64,000 bases of DNA from Notolepis coatsorum (Eukaryota > Chordata > Actinopteri > Aulopiformes > Paralepididae), in contig OZ020589.1 of the NCBI GenBank assembly GCA_963971535.1, positions 90,681,136-90,745,135 of the forward strand, written 5' to 3'. Below the pieces are notes generated by a model, which searched no databases, was not told where the DNA came from, and worked only from the letters and a program-made list of their open reading frames with translations. The translations under genes and the position numbers were made by a program. Shown here piece after piece: positions 10,977 to 22,052 of this stretch; position 1 is the stretch's first letter; each line of letters begins with the position of its first letter.

Positions 10977-12928
10977 GAAGGATCTAGAGAGGAGACACCA
11001 GATATCAAAAGAACAAGAAACGCTCGGAGAAATCAAGGAAGTAAAGGCCAGGATAAATAGGGAATTATTGACTGAAATAGAAAAGAAAGCGAGGTTCATG
11101 AAACAAACGTACTATGAAGGGGGACCAAAAGCGACCAGACTGTTGGCTAGGAGAATTAGGACGCAACAGAAGCTAAACACGATACACACAATAAGGGATA
11201 CAAAGACTAATGAAGTATAGAGGGACCCTGCTGAAATAGAGAGGACATTTAGAGAATACTATGAGAAGCTATACACACAGCCAAAGGCAGCGGGAGAAGA
11301 GGAAATAGAAGCTTATCTGGAGAAGCTAGAGTTACCATCGATAGGGAAAGAACAGAATGAAGAATTAAATAAAATAATTACGGAACGAGAAATGGAAGAG
11401 GCAATTAGTAGAGCTAAAAACAACAAATCTCCGGGGAGCGACGGATTCCCATCGGAATTCTACAAGACATTTAGAACAGAATTAGCACCCATGTTAGGGG
11501 CGGCATTCAGACACACGATGGAAGAGGGCAAAATGCCCCCCTCGTGGAAGGAAGCCATAATCACCACGATACCGAAGGAAGGGAGGGATAGATAATTATG
11601 TAGTAGTTTCAGATCTGTGTCCATACTCAACATGGATTACAAGATGTATACATCAATAATATCAAAAAGATTCGAGACATTTATGCCAGACATTATAGAT
11701 GAAGATCAAACTGGATTTATTAAAGGGAGACAGACACAGGACAACGTGAGAAAGACATTACACATAGTGGAGGAGATACAAAAACAAGGAGGTAGTGCGG
11801 TATTGATTAGCCTAGATCAGGGTTTCCGTTAGAAAAAATTGTTGCCGGTCTCCGTGACCTGCAAGATTTCAATCTACCGGACAAATGAGATTAATTCCGG
11901 TCATAGTTTATTGAGCTTTAAAACAATTGATAGGCAGGCAATATAAAGAATGTCATCCTCAAGGCATGTAGATTTATAATATTATTACTTAAAACTAGGC
12001 TACTTTTGCGTATACAGTCATTAATTAATATATTCCAAATAAAATAAGTCCCTCGATACTCCGTGCTGCTGCTGACTTGAACTAAAATAGACCGCGTATG
12101 TGGGCAGTCGGTCCGACACTAAACAGCAGTCTGTTATAATCACATTTTTATGAGCTAACGAATTCCGTTATATTGGACATTTGTATTAATTATATCAAGC
12201 GAAGAACTGAGAAAGCAGAGAGACGACAACATTATCGTGGTTTGCGTGACGACTCTCTCCACCTCGCAACGACTTATTTGCAAAGAGTATGGCGCTGCAG
12301 AGAAGCTGATTTAGCTGTTATTGGCTCTTTTCTGGGAACCGCACAGCAGCGCCCCCCACCCAACATTGGCTGAAAATGGCCAAATTGGAGTACTGCTGGA
12401 ATACTGCATTGTGCCGTTGCCTCTCTGGCTCTGCAGCTTCACACAAAAGTCCGCACACCAGCACTAAGCTCTCGCCGACAACGTCGTTGTCATTATTAGA
12501 AGCAACGAGGAAACAAATGTAATGATCGTTTCGTTCATCGCATAGGCTATTTAATTTTAGCCTATTTTAATACAATTCAAATAATCAAATTGTGCTTAGA
12601 CTCAGGGAATTATTTTCACCGGACATTAAGACCGGAGATATTAAATAAGTCGGACTTCAACAGATTTTGCCGGTCAAAAACCGGTAATTACCGGCTAACG
12701 GAAACGCTGGCCTAGATGCAGAAAAAGCATTCGACAGTGTGAGTTGGACATTTTTATATAAAACATTGATGAGATTCGGACTGAACGGGAGGGCAATGAA
12801 GATGATCAAGGCGCTATATCAAGAACCGACAGCGAGGGTTAAGGTGAATGGCAGCCTGACTGATAGAATCAGATTAGAGAGGGCTACCAGACAGGGATGT
12901 TGGTGCTCTTCGCAGTTTTCATAGAAGC
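10977..12928 (+). pseudogene. L1 ORF2 reverse transcriptase, N-terminal half (interrupted)
   Basis: Pieces in order: a coiled basic linker (11000-11220), AKNNKSPGSDGFPSEFYKTF (about 11410-11470) which is the RT0/RT1 signature, WKEAIITTIPKEG, then DEDQTGFIKGRQTQDN (about 11700-11750), LISLD (11805-11817), and after the MITE the rest of this motif with EKAFDSVSW (about 12718-12750), ending in ATRQGC (about 12888-12900). Stops occur near 11217 and 11593. The catalytic FADD motif, thumb and C-terminal region are missing beyond 12928. Non-functional. Confidence 0.78.
11818..12709. mobile_element. hAT MITE F, copy 1 (CAGSGTTTCCGTTAG ends)
   Basis: Terminal repeats CAGGGTTTCCGTTAG and its inverse CTAACGGAAACGCTG match at 14 of 15 positions. 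A perfect 8-bp duplication GCCTAGAT lies at 11810-11817 and 12710-12717, inside the L1 reverse transcriptase. Subterminal TTGCCGG/ACCGGTAATTACCGG words mark both ends. The 892-bp interior is non-coding (frame 12173-12373 has no features). Confidence 0.9.
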
Positions 12929-13733
12929 CAGGTTTCCGTTAGAAAAGATTGTTGCCGGCCTCAGTGTCCGGTAGATTTCAATCTACCGGTCAAATGAGAG
13001 AAATTCCGGTCAGAGTTTATTGAGCTTAAAAACAATTGATAGGCAAAAGAATGACAACAAAACAAAAGAATGACATCATCAAGGCATGTAGATTTATAAT
13101 ATTTTTACTTAAAACTAGGCTACTTTTGCGTATAAAGTCATTATATTCCAAATAAAATAAGTCCCGAGACTCGTGCTGCTGCCGACTTTAAATCAAATAG
13201 GTGTCTGTGGGCAGTCGCCCGACATTAATAAACAACAGTCTGTTATAATCACATTTTTATGAGCTAACGAATTCCGTTATATTGGACATTTGTATTAATT
13301 ATATCAAGCGAAGAACTGATGCAGAGCAGCAGATTCAGCTGTTATTGGCTCTTTTCTGGGGACCGCACAGCAGCGCCCCCCACCCAACATTGAATTGAAA
13401 ATGGCTGAATTGGAGTACTGCTGGAGTACTGCATTGTGCTGCTGCTGCTCCGGCTCTGCAGCTTCACAAAAGTTCGCACACCCAGCACTAAGCTCTCGCT
13501 GACAACGTCGTTGTCATTATTAGAAGCAACGATGAAACAAATGTAATGATTGTTTCGTTCATCGCATAGGCTATTTAATTTTAGTCTATTTTAATACAAT
13601 TCAAATAATCTAATTGTGCTTAGACTCAGGGAATTATTTTCACCGGACATTATGACCGGAGAGATTAAATATGTCGGACTTCAACAGATTTTGCCGGTCA
13701 AATACCGGTAATTACCGGCTAACGGAAACGCTG
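12929..13733. mobile_element. hAT MITE F, copy 2, probably recombinant
   Basis: Same family and orientation as copy 1, 219 bp downstream, with ends CAGGTTTCCGTTAG and GGAAACGCTG. It is shorter (805 bp). The flanking octamers differ (ATAGAAGC left, TCACTAAC right), unlike copy 1, and the left flank is L1 while the right flank is not. Confidence 0.85.
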
Positions 13734-14422
13734 TCACTAACAACAACCAACGTTACGTGATGACGTGTTTACGCACAACAGCTAACAACCAATCAGTGAA
13801 GGAGATGGCCGAGAGCGAAGTAGACCCGGAAGGAGGTAGGACTCACTCAACAACAAGGCTTGCTAGGCTAATTAGCTTGCACGGCGATGTTTTATATATT
13901 TACGTGCCGAGTATGTGTGTGGCGTGAATTCTGAGGCCACGTTTATAGTAGTGGGGGTATACAGTGGACGTCGTTTCAATATATTGTGGCGGAAGAGAGT
14001 ATTTTAGTGTCATATTTAGCACATTGTCATGGAATACACCGCTTAGATACGGCAAGGCTTGCTAGGCTAATTAGCTTGCACGGCACTGTTTTATATATTT
14101 ACGTGCCGAGTATGTGTGTGTTTTGAATTCTGAGGCCACGTTTATAGTAGTGTGGGGTATACAGTTCGTTTCAATATATTGTGGCGGAAGAGAGTATTTT
14201 AGTGTCATATTTATTGTCATGAGATACTCCGCTTGTCGGCTAACTGCTAACGTGCGCGGACTGATGACGACATCAACTCGACTTGAGACATTCGCAGCAG
14301 CATAAGAAGTTAATTAAACTTGACAGACATTATATCGACGATAATTATCGATATCGAATTATATGAAAATAATTTTATAATTTTATGGCGATAACGTTTT
14401 TGGTCATATCGCCCAGCCCTAG
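13734..14422. mobile_element. Right part of a hAT element (TAGGGCTGGGCGATAT-type end)
   Basis: The segment ends GGTCATATCGCCCAGCCCTA at 14421, the inverse of a terminal sequence I associate with fish hAT elements, preceded by TATCGATATCG words. No left end is visible; the segment starts where MITE copy 2 ends. It contains a near-tandem duplication of about 190 bp (13854-14047 and 14053-14238, both starting AAGGCTTGCTAGGCTAATTA). An ATG near 13806 opens a short acidic stretch that could be a transposase start but ends soon. Confidence 0.5.
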
Positions 14423-14439
14423 TCCGCGCTGGTCATGTG

Positions 14440-16664
14440 CAGGGGAGGAAATTAGGCCACTTTACTCGCCAAATGCGAGTATTTTATACGTTTGGCGAGT
14501 AATTCATGAAGAGCACTCGCCAGTCTGGCGAGTACTAGTAATTATAAAACAAAACAAAAAAATCATTCTGCAATCTGCTGATTCGCTCACTGGCACAAGC
14601 CGAACTCTGACTCCCCCCTTGATTCCTCCCATTTGCGCCTCATAATAATCCAACCATAACCAATGAACATCATCGTTGTACAGATGCGCTCTAAGCTCCT
14701 CCAATGAACACTCATTTTCTAGAAGATGCCGCCCATCTAGGGGAAGTGGACAGATCACTGCGCGCAGACCTACAGACTCCTGCCACCGGCTTGACAACGT
14801 AGACAAACTTAGACAAAAACACATCAGTGGATGAAAATAGAGTCGTCGCTTTCGGATATCAGTGCGGTCTGACATGGGGGCGAACAACAGCACGCGTCTC
14901 CTTCGAGTCGGATGAGAATGACAAGTCAACCAGCATTAGCCGGCTAGCTACCTAGCATGTAACAAGCTACCATAACGCGCGTTCAACATAGTGGACTATA
15001 CTGAGCGGCTTTGCTTAAATGCAGCCGAGTGACATTTTATTATTACCGGGTTTCCCCCCATATCACCACTCGCCCATATGCCCTTCACAACGGTGATGTT
15101 GTCATACTTGGCATTCAGAATACACCTGCTGAACCCCTAGCATTGTCGATTCGGTTCCAATGTATTGTCATCTTACAGCTAGAGCTGCCGCGGTATCGGT
15201 ATTACCGCGGTATCGCTGTTACATCATGCCCACCGCAGCGTTGGGCTGAATACCGGCATCACCGCTGTTTTTTATTATATTATTATTATTATTACGCTCT
15301 CGTTGGGCTTGCGGCTCTGCAGATATACCCTACTTCTCTGTCGAGATTCCAAGCGACCCTATTGGGTACCAGAAAAGTCACATGAAACATTGCAGACCAC
15401 TGATTGGTCAGAAGAGAGACGCTTCACACGTTGGATCGTCTTGCAGTGCTTTTACTTCCTGAATCTCAGCCATTGATCAGAGCTCAGTCACAACACGGCT
15501 AATATACGTTAGCTCCCACCGGAGACCGGAGTGTATTACCGACGTACCGTCGCTCCTCAGGGAACGAGGCATAATGATTTTACTGCAACGAAATGTTATA
15601 ATAAAAGCCCTTCGTTCTATACACTTGTCTGATTGAAAACTTTATTAACAGACCGCAGAATGGGTACAACTCGGCACGCTCTGAGCAAAGAAAGGAACTT
15701 AGATATTAATTGAGTAACGCTTGCCTTGCTATGTGGTCCGGTAAATACGAACGTGTAACTATACTAACGTTAATGCCACAAATCGAATGCCTTTGTAATC
15801 ATAAGTAGTAACGTTATAATAATAAGAAGAAGAAAGGGTCGGGGGGGTAACCGGCGGGCGCGACACCGAGGGGAGACTTCGAATCAGTGTTTCACTTTTA
15901 ATAACGAATGCGTGCATGCCGAATCCCAAACAATATTCATGCTGCAAAGTCATCCTCTAAAGATAGACATTTAGACTAGAGGCAGGCTATATGCTATATA
16001 AAGAGTAGACTACAAAAAAAATGCATTCAAACTTTTTTTTTTTTGTGTGTGTGCGGTAATACCGCGGCGGTAGGAAATATATTGCAAATGTGTGCGGTAA
16101 GGAAAACATCAATACCGCGGCAGCTCTACTTACAGCACAAGTACAGTACAACCAGAATACATTTGGCATACAACCAGAGTGAAAATGTAACAAGTCAAGT
16201 TGTTTTATTTAGCTATTACATTACAGTGAAATGCTTGGTTCTTTCACTGCCCAACTCAGTCCAACCTAGACCAGCCCAACCCAGTCCAACCTAGTCCAGC
16301 CCAGCCCAGCATCTTTCACTGCCTAGTTCAGCCCAACCCAGTCCAGAATAGTTCCCTCTTTCATGTTAATATGTGATATCCTAATATTTTGAAGAGTAGA
16401 GACAGTGTGATTAATACATGTTGTATGCTAATATTGTGAAGAGTAGAGACTGTTATTAATGTTTTATGCTAATAAATATTTTAAAGAGTAGAGACACAGT
16501 GTGATTTTTACTATGATTGAAAATCAATTTAGACGAAGACATACAAAGAAGTAATTATCACAATTAGCGATTTTTTTTGGCTGGTAAAAAATCAGTTTGT
16601 CTGGTAAAAAAAATCAGATACTCACCAGTTGGCTGGTAAGCCAAAAAGTTTGTTTCCTCCCCTG
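14440..16664. mobile_element. hAT element C, copy 2 (inverted relative to copy 1)
   Basis: Begins CAGGGGAGGAAATTAG and ends GTTTCCTCCCCTG. The TACTCGCCA-type subterminal array is now on the left and the TTGGCTGGTAA-type on the right, so the copy is inverted relative to 2409-4194. Flanks are GTCATGTG on the left and, after four extra bases GGAC, TCATGTG on the right, so the duplication has been slightly altered. A different hAT (15180-16128) is nested inside. It lacks the LINE-tail cluster of copy 1 and instead keeps an array of CAACCCAGTCCA-type words near 16255-16340. Confidence 0.85.
15180..16128. mobile_element. hAT element J (TAGAGCTGCCGCGGTAT ends), nested
   Basis: Perfect 17-bp inverted repeats TAGAGCTGCCGCGGTAT at 15180 and 16112-16128, and a perfect 8-bp duplication CTTACAGC (15172-15179 and 16129-16136) within element C. 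Comparison with copy 1 of element C shows the uninterrupted site, so the edges are certain. Subterminal ACCGCGGTA words repeat at both ends. The 949-bp interior has a decayed LINE tail fragment on the minus strand (15629-15672) and no transposase. Confidence 0.92.
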
Positions 16665-16829
16665 GGACTCATGTGTCTATAATGAAATGAGGACAGCTCT
16701 GCGCAAAAGCAAGTCTCATCTCAGCCGCAACATGACAACATATACTCGATGTTCACGATATAGTAATTTACTACATCTCATGTAGAACAAGCCGCGATAC
16801 ATCGAGTATACTCGATATATGGCCCAGCC
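16665..16829. mobile_element. Possible right end of another hAT (GGCCCAGCCCTA)
   Basis: Ends ATATATGGCCCAGCCCTA near 16828 after ATCGAGTATACTCGATATAT, which has the form of subterminal palindromic words. Similar to the end at 14421 but clearly a different copy. Left boundary not found. Confidence 0.35.
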
Positions 16830-16877
16830 CTACTTGATGGGCCATCAGCGCCCTCTGCTGTTGGCCCCCAATGAGTT

Positions 16878-17344
16878 TTTTTTTATTTATTTTTTCCTCC
16901 TCTTTTTCCGATTTTTCTCCCATCCCACTGTTAGTCGTTATGCCCATTCCCAACTCCCTTCCTGGTTGTTGCGCACCCCCCCCTACTGTTGGTCCGGGAG
17001 GCCGGAGACTATCACATGCTATCCTCCGACACATGCGCAGCCAGCCGGCAGCCAGCCTGGCAGCTCAGATTCTCACTGGGAGAGTGTAACGTGTGGAAGG
17101 TCACACTACCTCCCTCCAGATCCTTCCTTCGCTGAGCAGGCACCCCGACCGAACTGTAGGAGTATTTTTCTGTTTACAATGCCCAGGACCCACCCATCAG
17201 CTTTCCCACCCTCTAATACTGCCAATTGTATTAGTACGGACGACCAGCCAAACTGAAAACAATGGAGAGCTGGGATCGAACACGCAAACCCAGCGGCTCC
17301 AGCATTGGTGGTGAGTGCCTTGCCCACTGCACCACCTGGCCGCC
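16878..17344 (-). mobile_element. Full-length tRNA-derived SINE
   Basis: On the minus strand the head at 17344 reads GGCCAGGTGGTGCAGTGGGC (A box) and 17270-17285 gives GTTCGATCCCAGC (B box). A conserved body follows with words such as CGGTCGGGGTGCCTG and CGGAGGATAGCATGTGATAG, and the element ends in an A/T-rich A-tail (16878-16900). A 15-bp target duplication GGCCCCCAATGAGTT flanks it (16863-16877 and 17345-17359). The body matches a SINE layout I know from many teleost genomic sequences. Transcription would be by RNA polymerase III; mobilisation by a partner LINE. Confidence 0.88.
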
Positions 17345-17392
17345 GGCCCCCAATGAGTTAACAATAATTATTACATGGCGTTTTAACATTGG

Positions 17393-17552
17393 CCAAAATG
17401 CTTGATTGTGATTGGTCAATAGCGCCCGGTTGCCCCTGACAGCGGTTAATTATTTCTCGATAACTGACCGCTGCCATGATGGGCAACGCGCAATAATGAC
17501 CGCTGATACGGGTAACAGAGCGCTATTGACCAATCACAATCAAGCATTTTGG
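17393..17552. repeat. 160-bp palindrome
   Basis: A 33-bp perfect inverted repeat starts CCAAAATGCTTGATTG (17393-17425) and is mirrored at 17520-17552. The 94 bp between them is itself an imperfect palindrome (TTGCCCCTGACAGCGG against CCGCTGATACGGGTAAC). The whole can fold as one long hairpin. No target duplication is clear. Confidence 0.85.
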
Positions 17553-17715
17553 TCGCAGTCACGAAAGCTGCTCAGCATATGCACAGCTGCACTCATCAGT
17601 GCAATCAGACCGGCTGCCGGCGATGATGACAAAGGAGCCACAGAACAACTGCGTCTGCATTTGATCTCGTCTTGTCGATGGTGTAAAATGAATTAGGTAT
17701 ATTGTTAGTAAGTTA

Positions 17716-17886
17716 GCCATGTAATAAGCAGAATAATGTATAGCTATACTACTCGGTAATTGTCGCAAAATAATTGACCTTCACTGCGTTTAGAACACCT
17801 CTGCGTGGCGCCTCTGTGTTCTAAACTCTGTGTCGGTCAATTATTTTGCGACAATGACCTCGTAGCTATACATTATGCCTTACATA
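17716..17886. repeat. Hairpin-forming inverted repeat
   Basis: Arms of about 70-80 bp: ATTGTCGCAAAATAATTGACC...GTTTAGAACAC on the left, mirrored by GTGTTCTAAAC...GGTCAATTATTTTGCGACAAT on the right, around a loop of about 18 bases (17798-17815). Outer parts (ATGTATAGCTATAC) also match with small gaps. Confidence 0.8.
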
Positions 17887-19660
17887 AATCACTGATCAAA
17901 ATCGCATGGGAAAATGTGTTAATTTGTCTCTATAGAATTGTTTATGCAAATCTACTATATTTAGGGCATAACGGCATGGAGACGATCTTTATTACAATAT
18001 TATTCCCAATATTAACCTAAACGATCTCGTCCAATGCACTACATTTTAGTAAAAAGGGAAAATAGAGATGTGATATGTTTTTTCAGCGTTTTCTTTGCTT
18101 TTTCTGTCCTGAAATTTAACCAAGATTTGTTTGAATCTTAAAAATAACAATTGTACTGAATTCCTTGGGTCAAACTTGTTTGGGAAAATGTTTTAATTTG
18201 TCTCTATATGTTGTTAACTTCAAAAGTTATGCCGTTTTCTTTTTCAGGTTTTCGTTCAGGATAGGTGTAATAAAGGGTTAAAAAATAAACCCCATGGGAC
18301 ATTATTTCAACCTGTTACCTGTCAGAATCTTAAAATAGACACTTCAAGGATTAAGAAAAAAACAGGTGGCGGGAAAAAAATCCACCCTATTCAGGTGGAC
18401 CTATGTTTCCATCTAGACTATGTGTTTTGTCCTAAAGTTGTAGTTAAGTGAACAAACACAGTCTACAGTCTAGTAGTCCCTGTTTATTCCATGAGCTGTT
18501 GAAAGACGCATGGTCCGATCAAAATAGAGGCGTGGCGGTGACGACTGCCCGCGGCCTTGCTGGTTCCAGTCTCTCCATGTCAAGACAGGCCTCGTCCCTC
18601 CCCACATACTATGGAGCATGATAGCTAATGTTAGTCGCTATTTTATATCTGTGACGTTATTGTCCGGATCATGAAGTTATTCGTATTTTATTTTGGATGT
18701 ATTTCCACAACAAAATCGGCCCGTTTCTGTGTTAGATGTCAACACGCAACCAAGCCACATTAGCAATAGCCGATGTTAATTAGCGGCCTATAAGCGGGGC
18801 CTTTAATACATTCTTAAACCATTTTGTTATAAATCAAAGTTAGCGTTATCGATATTAAATACAGCATCTAGCGTGTCCGAGTTCAACGTTAGCCTTCTCA
18901 TACATTTCCGAACGTAAACTGGTCTTTCTCTGCTAGACTCGGACGCGCCACAAAGGTGCGATTTTGTACGTTATTGTTGACCTTTTAAAAAAAAGGGTAT
19001 CCCACTCGATGAGGAGACAAGGGTTTCGGGATTTTAGATTTTTTGTATACGTGCATGTATCGCTCGGGAGACCTGTAACGTTACCACCGATAGTCATGGG
19101 TTTGAAAAGCAGTCCATCTTTACCTAGCTAGCCGAAACTGCGTCCAAGTGTTGTCTGCGAGCTGGGACGCTGCTGCGGCTAGTTAACTAGAGCTAGTTGG
19201 CCAACGTTAAACGGAGCGAAGCTGGACGTGATCGAAGGAAGTGCGCTGGTTGTAAAACCACTTCGTCTTACCGTGGTGGTGTGTGGGGTTGTTGTCTCTC
19301 ATACTGCAACGAATTCCAGGCCAAACAATAACAATACAGTCCGCTGTGGCTGGTTTTCTGTATCTCAGTGGCTGCCAGTGCTAGCTACCTCCACTGCAAC
19401 TCGTACCAGTGAAGCAGACAGCAGTCAAGCTAGAAGCAACCCGCGTTCCGCTAGCAGCAACAACAACAACAAGACTTCCGGTCGGACCTTTTCAAAATAA
19501 AATAACAATACATCATTTGTATTGTTAAATGCTTCATTTGTTGTTTTAATGTGCGAAATAAACCCTCTTTTCAATAGCGTTACGTATGTGTGCTTTAGAC
19601 TTTTGCAGAATCTTTCTTATGGAAACCAAACTGAGAAGCAATTCAAAACTGGCCCCTACA
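17887..19660. other. Unassigned DNA without a supported gene
   Basis: Two 34-bp direct repeats containing GGGAAAATGT and TTAATTTGTCTCTATA lie at 17909-17943 and 18182-18216. 18590-19500 is richer in CpG and has CAACAACAACAACAAG followed by CTTCCGGTCGG near 19465-19485. The longest frame (19228-19500, 90 codons) is Ser/Asn/Thr-rich at its end with no domain. A small palindrome AACAATAC...GTATTGTT lies at 19504-19526. No repeat ends were identified. Confidence 0.35.
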
Positions 19661-19714
19661 AATGTCCTAACCCAGTTGTACAATAAAGACCAAGCATGGC
19701 TTTGTCAGTATTCC

Positions 19715-19860
19715 AATGTACCCAACCCCCCCCCCCCCCACCTCTAATGTACAGCCCCACCCAACCCCACCCCACCTACCCAACCTCCTCCAATGTACAG
19801 TTTCTATGTCAAATGTAAGGCAGTATTCCAATGTACAGTAACACACACACACACATGCAC
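19715..19860. repeat. Low-complexity C-rich and (AC)n tract
   Basis: A run of about 13 C, then repeated CCCAACCCCACC and CCTCCAATGTACAG words, and an (AC)n run at 19841-19853. Long minus-strand frames across it are by-products of the composition. Confidence 0.8.
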
Positions 19861-19899
19861 TGAGTCGCTGATTAAATGTTCTCTGCACTTCCCATCCCA

Positions 19900-20152
19900 T
19901 CGTCCTTCCCTCCAAGGGCAGCCGGGAGCAGACAAGGGCTTCAGCGTGCGCTGCGCCCGGGGACCAATCCAAGTGCTCCTGTCCGTCTTCGTCAGGGACG
20001 CGACAGCTAGCGATCTGTTGTGCATGTTTTTCCATTGGGTTTATCTTATTGAGAGGGGAAACCCTTGCGAGCACGGGGAGAACATGCAAACTCGACACAG
20101 AAAGGCCCGGGAGATACCCCACCTGGGTACCTGGCAACACGGCGGCCTGGTC
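19900..20152 (-). mobile_element. SINE body, left piece of a split SINE
   Basis: On the minus strand this contains GAGTTTGCATGTTCTCCCCG, a core sequence found in widespread fish SINEs. The tRNA-like B box GGTTCGATTCCC lies on the other side of the foldback insert at 22250-22262, so the SINE runs from about 22300 through 22244, skips 20153-22234, and continues at 20152. The foldback and its 9-bp duplication interrupt it. Left end uncertain. Confidence 0.6.
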
Positions 20153-20521
20153 GCGTGAATATTAAAGGCAACCAACTTGTGTTCAGCCTTTCGTTCAGCG
20201 TTTCTCTGATTGGCCACAAGGCCACGTGACCGCGCTGCCGCGCGGCAGAGAATTGCACCGCCCGCGGCAGCGGCCGTCTTCCGTTGTAGAATTGTTTACA
20301 TCAGGGTGAACGCTGTTGTATTCGCAAATATGAAAGCCAGCAATACGCAGCTCCAGTTAACCTAATTTATACCGTAATGAATCATTAAAAAAATATACCA
20401 TTAACTGGAATATGTTGTTTCTTTACACATATGTTGGGATTATGTAATTGGTTTGTCATGACAAAACAATAAAAATCGCTACTTTACATCAGGGTGAACG
20501 CTGTTAAGCTGCCACCACCCA

Positions 20522-20696
20522 CTTCAATGACAGAGCTCTCATATTTGCGAATGCATAAACTATATCTTAAATTATGGCTATGTGTCTAATATGGCTGTCG
20601 CGAAGTCATTGATAAGCGACAGCCATATTAGACACATAGCCATAATTTAAGATATAGTTTATGCATTCGCAAAATATGAGAGCTCTGTCATTGAAG
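20522..20696. repeat. 80-bp-arm hairpin inside the foldback element
   Basis: Left arm 20522-20601 starts CTTCAATGACAGAGCTCTCA; right arm 20616-20696 is its reverse complement with a single extra T. Loop 20602-20615 (14 bases). Near-identity of the arms means recent formation or gene conversion. A CATCAGGGTGAACGCTGTT word occurs twice upstream (20297 and 20487). Confidence 0.92.
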
Positions 20697-20962
20697 GGCT
20701 TCTACAACGGAGCACGGCCGCTGCTGCTGGAGCTGGACCGAGTCAAGCCGGCGGCGGCGCACGTAAGCCGGGGACAAACCACCGCATCACCCCGCTGGCG
20801 CTTCAGCAGCCTCCACTGATGTACAGTGACGAGTGAATCTGGTAGTTGGTTTATGACGTTAAAAACGCGGAATAAAATTTAATGTTACAACGTACAGTTC
20901 CACACTGATGTACAGTGACACCCAGAGTTTCTAGTTACAGTAGTGACGCGTGAATCGAGATA

Positions 20963-21102
20963 GTCCTAACAGTGTTTATTATTAAGAGTCAGATAGTCCC
21001 AACAGTGTTTATAGTCCTAACAGTGTTTATTAGTAAGAGTCAGATAGTCCTAACAGTGTTTATTATTAAGAGTCAGATAGTCCTAACAGTGTTTATTATT
21101 AA
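20963..21102. repeat. 34-bp tandem array
   Basis: About four units built on AGTCCTAACAGTGTTTATTA and AGAGTCAGAT. The array resumes at 22053-22082 after the TTAA element, which landed in a TTAA of the unit's TTATTAAGAGTC word. Confidence 0.85.
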
Positions 21103-22052
21103 CACTTTAATTGCCGGAGACGCCGAAACTCATCATTCCCCGCCATGCTCATTCTGCCGAAGACGCCGTAACATGTCTTTGATATCAATATTTCAAAAAT
21201 CTGTGATCGAAATCATATTTCTCCCCCGGGGACCTGAGATATACTGCTGAGCTCCACTCAACTCTCTAACGGTTCAAGAGCGCCATCTGGTGGCCGATCG
21301 GCAGATCGCCCAACAGGAAGTGATCTGTGGATGAAGTGGTGCTCACCCATATTTCGTCTGGGCACTCGCTATCGTTAGAGGGACTCCATCTTGACACAGT
21401 GAACACCGATCGGTGCAAATAACTCGATAAACAACATGATTTGGACGTATATACTATTATACAACCTGGAAATGGATCGGGTATTTATACATCCCATAAT
21501 AGGAATATCTCTGCTCCACGCTCATCGCCCAACGGCCAGAGGAAGCTACGGTAAGATTCAGCGTTTTTTTTTTAACGTGTTCCATATAAACTGCTCTGAT
21601 GATCATATCACCCACACTAGATGAATGATATAACGTTGCCCACGGAATTATAAACGACCCCCCGCCCATCAGGTCAACATCAGATGATAAGTAGTAACTC
21701 CTAGAAGCACATCCAGTTGACATTTTTTATCTCGCACAGAATCCTACCAAACTGTATTTGATCATCAATATAATGCATTTAGGGCTATAAATCAAGTTCT
21801 GGAGAAAGCTGCAGAAAACGATAAAAACATACTTATACTTTAGACCGTATTTTAGTATGAATATGTGAATGAAAAAGTATAACGTTGCTACACCCTGAAC
21901 AATAGATATAGGACATTGAATGGGCCATAATAATGTCAATTTAGCAATACAATTTAAAAAGTTATAGCCCTGCAAAGAAGGGGAACTTCTCCATAGACAA
22001 ATAGAGCGGGCGAGGGATGGTAAATTATGAATTTAACCATGGCGATAAAGTG
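21103..22052 (-). mobile_element. TTAA-flanked (piggyBac-like) MITE, copy 1
   Basis: TTAA at 21099-21102 and 22053-22056 flank a 950-bp element with ends CACTTTAATTGCC and GGCGATAAAGTG. It is the same family, in opposite orientation, as 30570-31518: both share a GTCTATGGAGA...GCAGGGCTATAAC region near one end, and their lengths differ by one base. It sits in the 34-bp array. TTAA targets are used by piggyBac and Kolobok elements; C-C/A-CTTT ends favour piggyBac. No transposase. Confidence 0.8.

Larger units (their letters stand above)
8765..12928 (+). mobile_element. Decayed L1-clade LINE, twice interrupted and 3'-truncated
   Basis: An apurinic-type endonuclease (about 9036-9874) and the first half of a reverse transcriptase (9875-9984, 10977-11817 and 12718-12928) lie in order on the plus strand. 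Two later insertions split it: a LINE 3' fragment at 9990-10971 and a hAT MITE at 11818-12709. The element ends abruptly at 12928 just after the TRQGC motif, where another MITE begins. No 3' UTR or A-tail is left. The 5' boundary near 8765 is uncertain, and 8765-9035 shows no clear ORF1 protein. Confidence 0.75.

Noticed and set aside
14504..14929. 141-codon minus-strand protein in element C (also part-open in copy 1)
   Set aside because: Frames differ between the two copies and show no transposase motif; treated as non-coding interior.
19667..20158. 157-codon minus and 121-codon plus frames
   Set aside because: They cross a C-rich tract and SINE body; no protein family features.
20963..21102. 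CRISPR-like array
   Set aside because: The units are contiguous with no unique spacers, and the surroundings are animal transposons.
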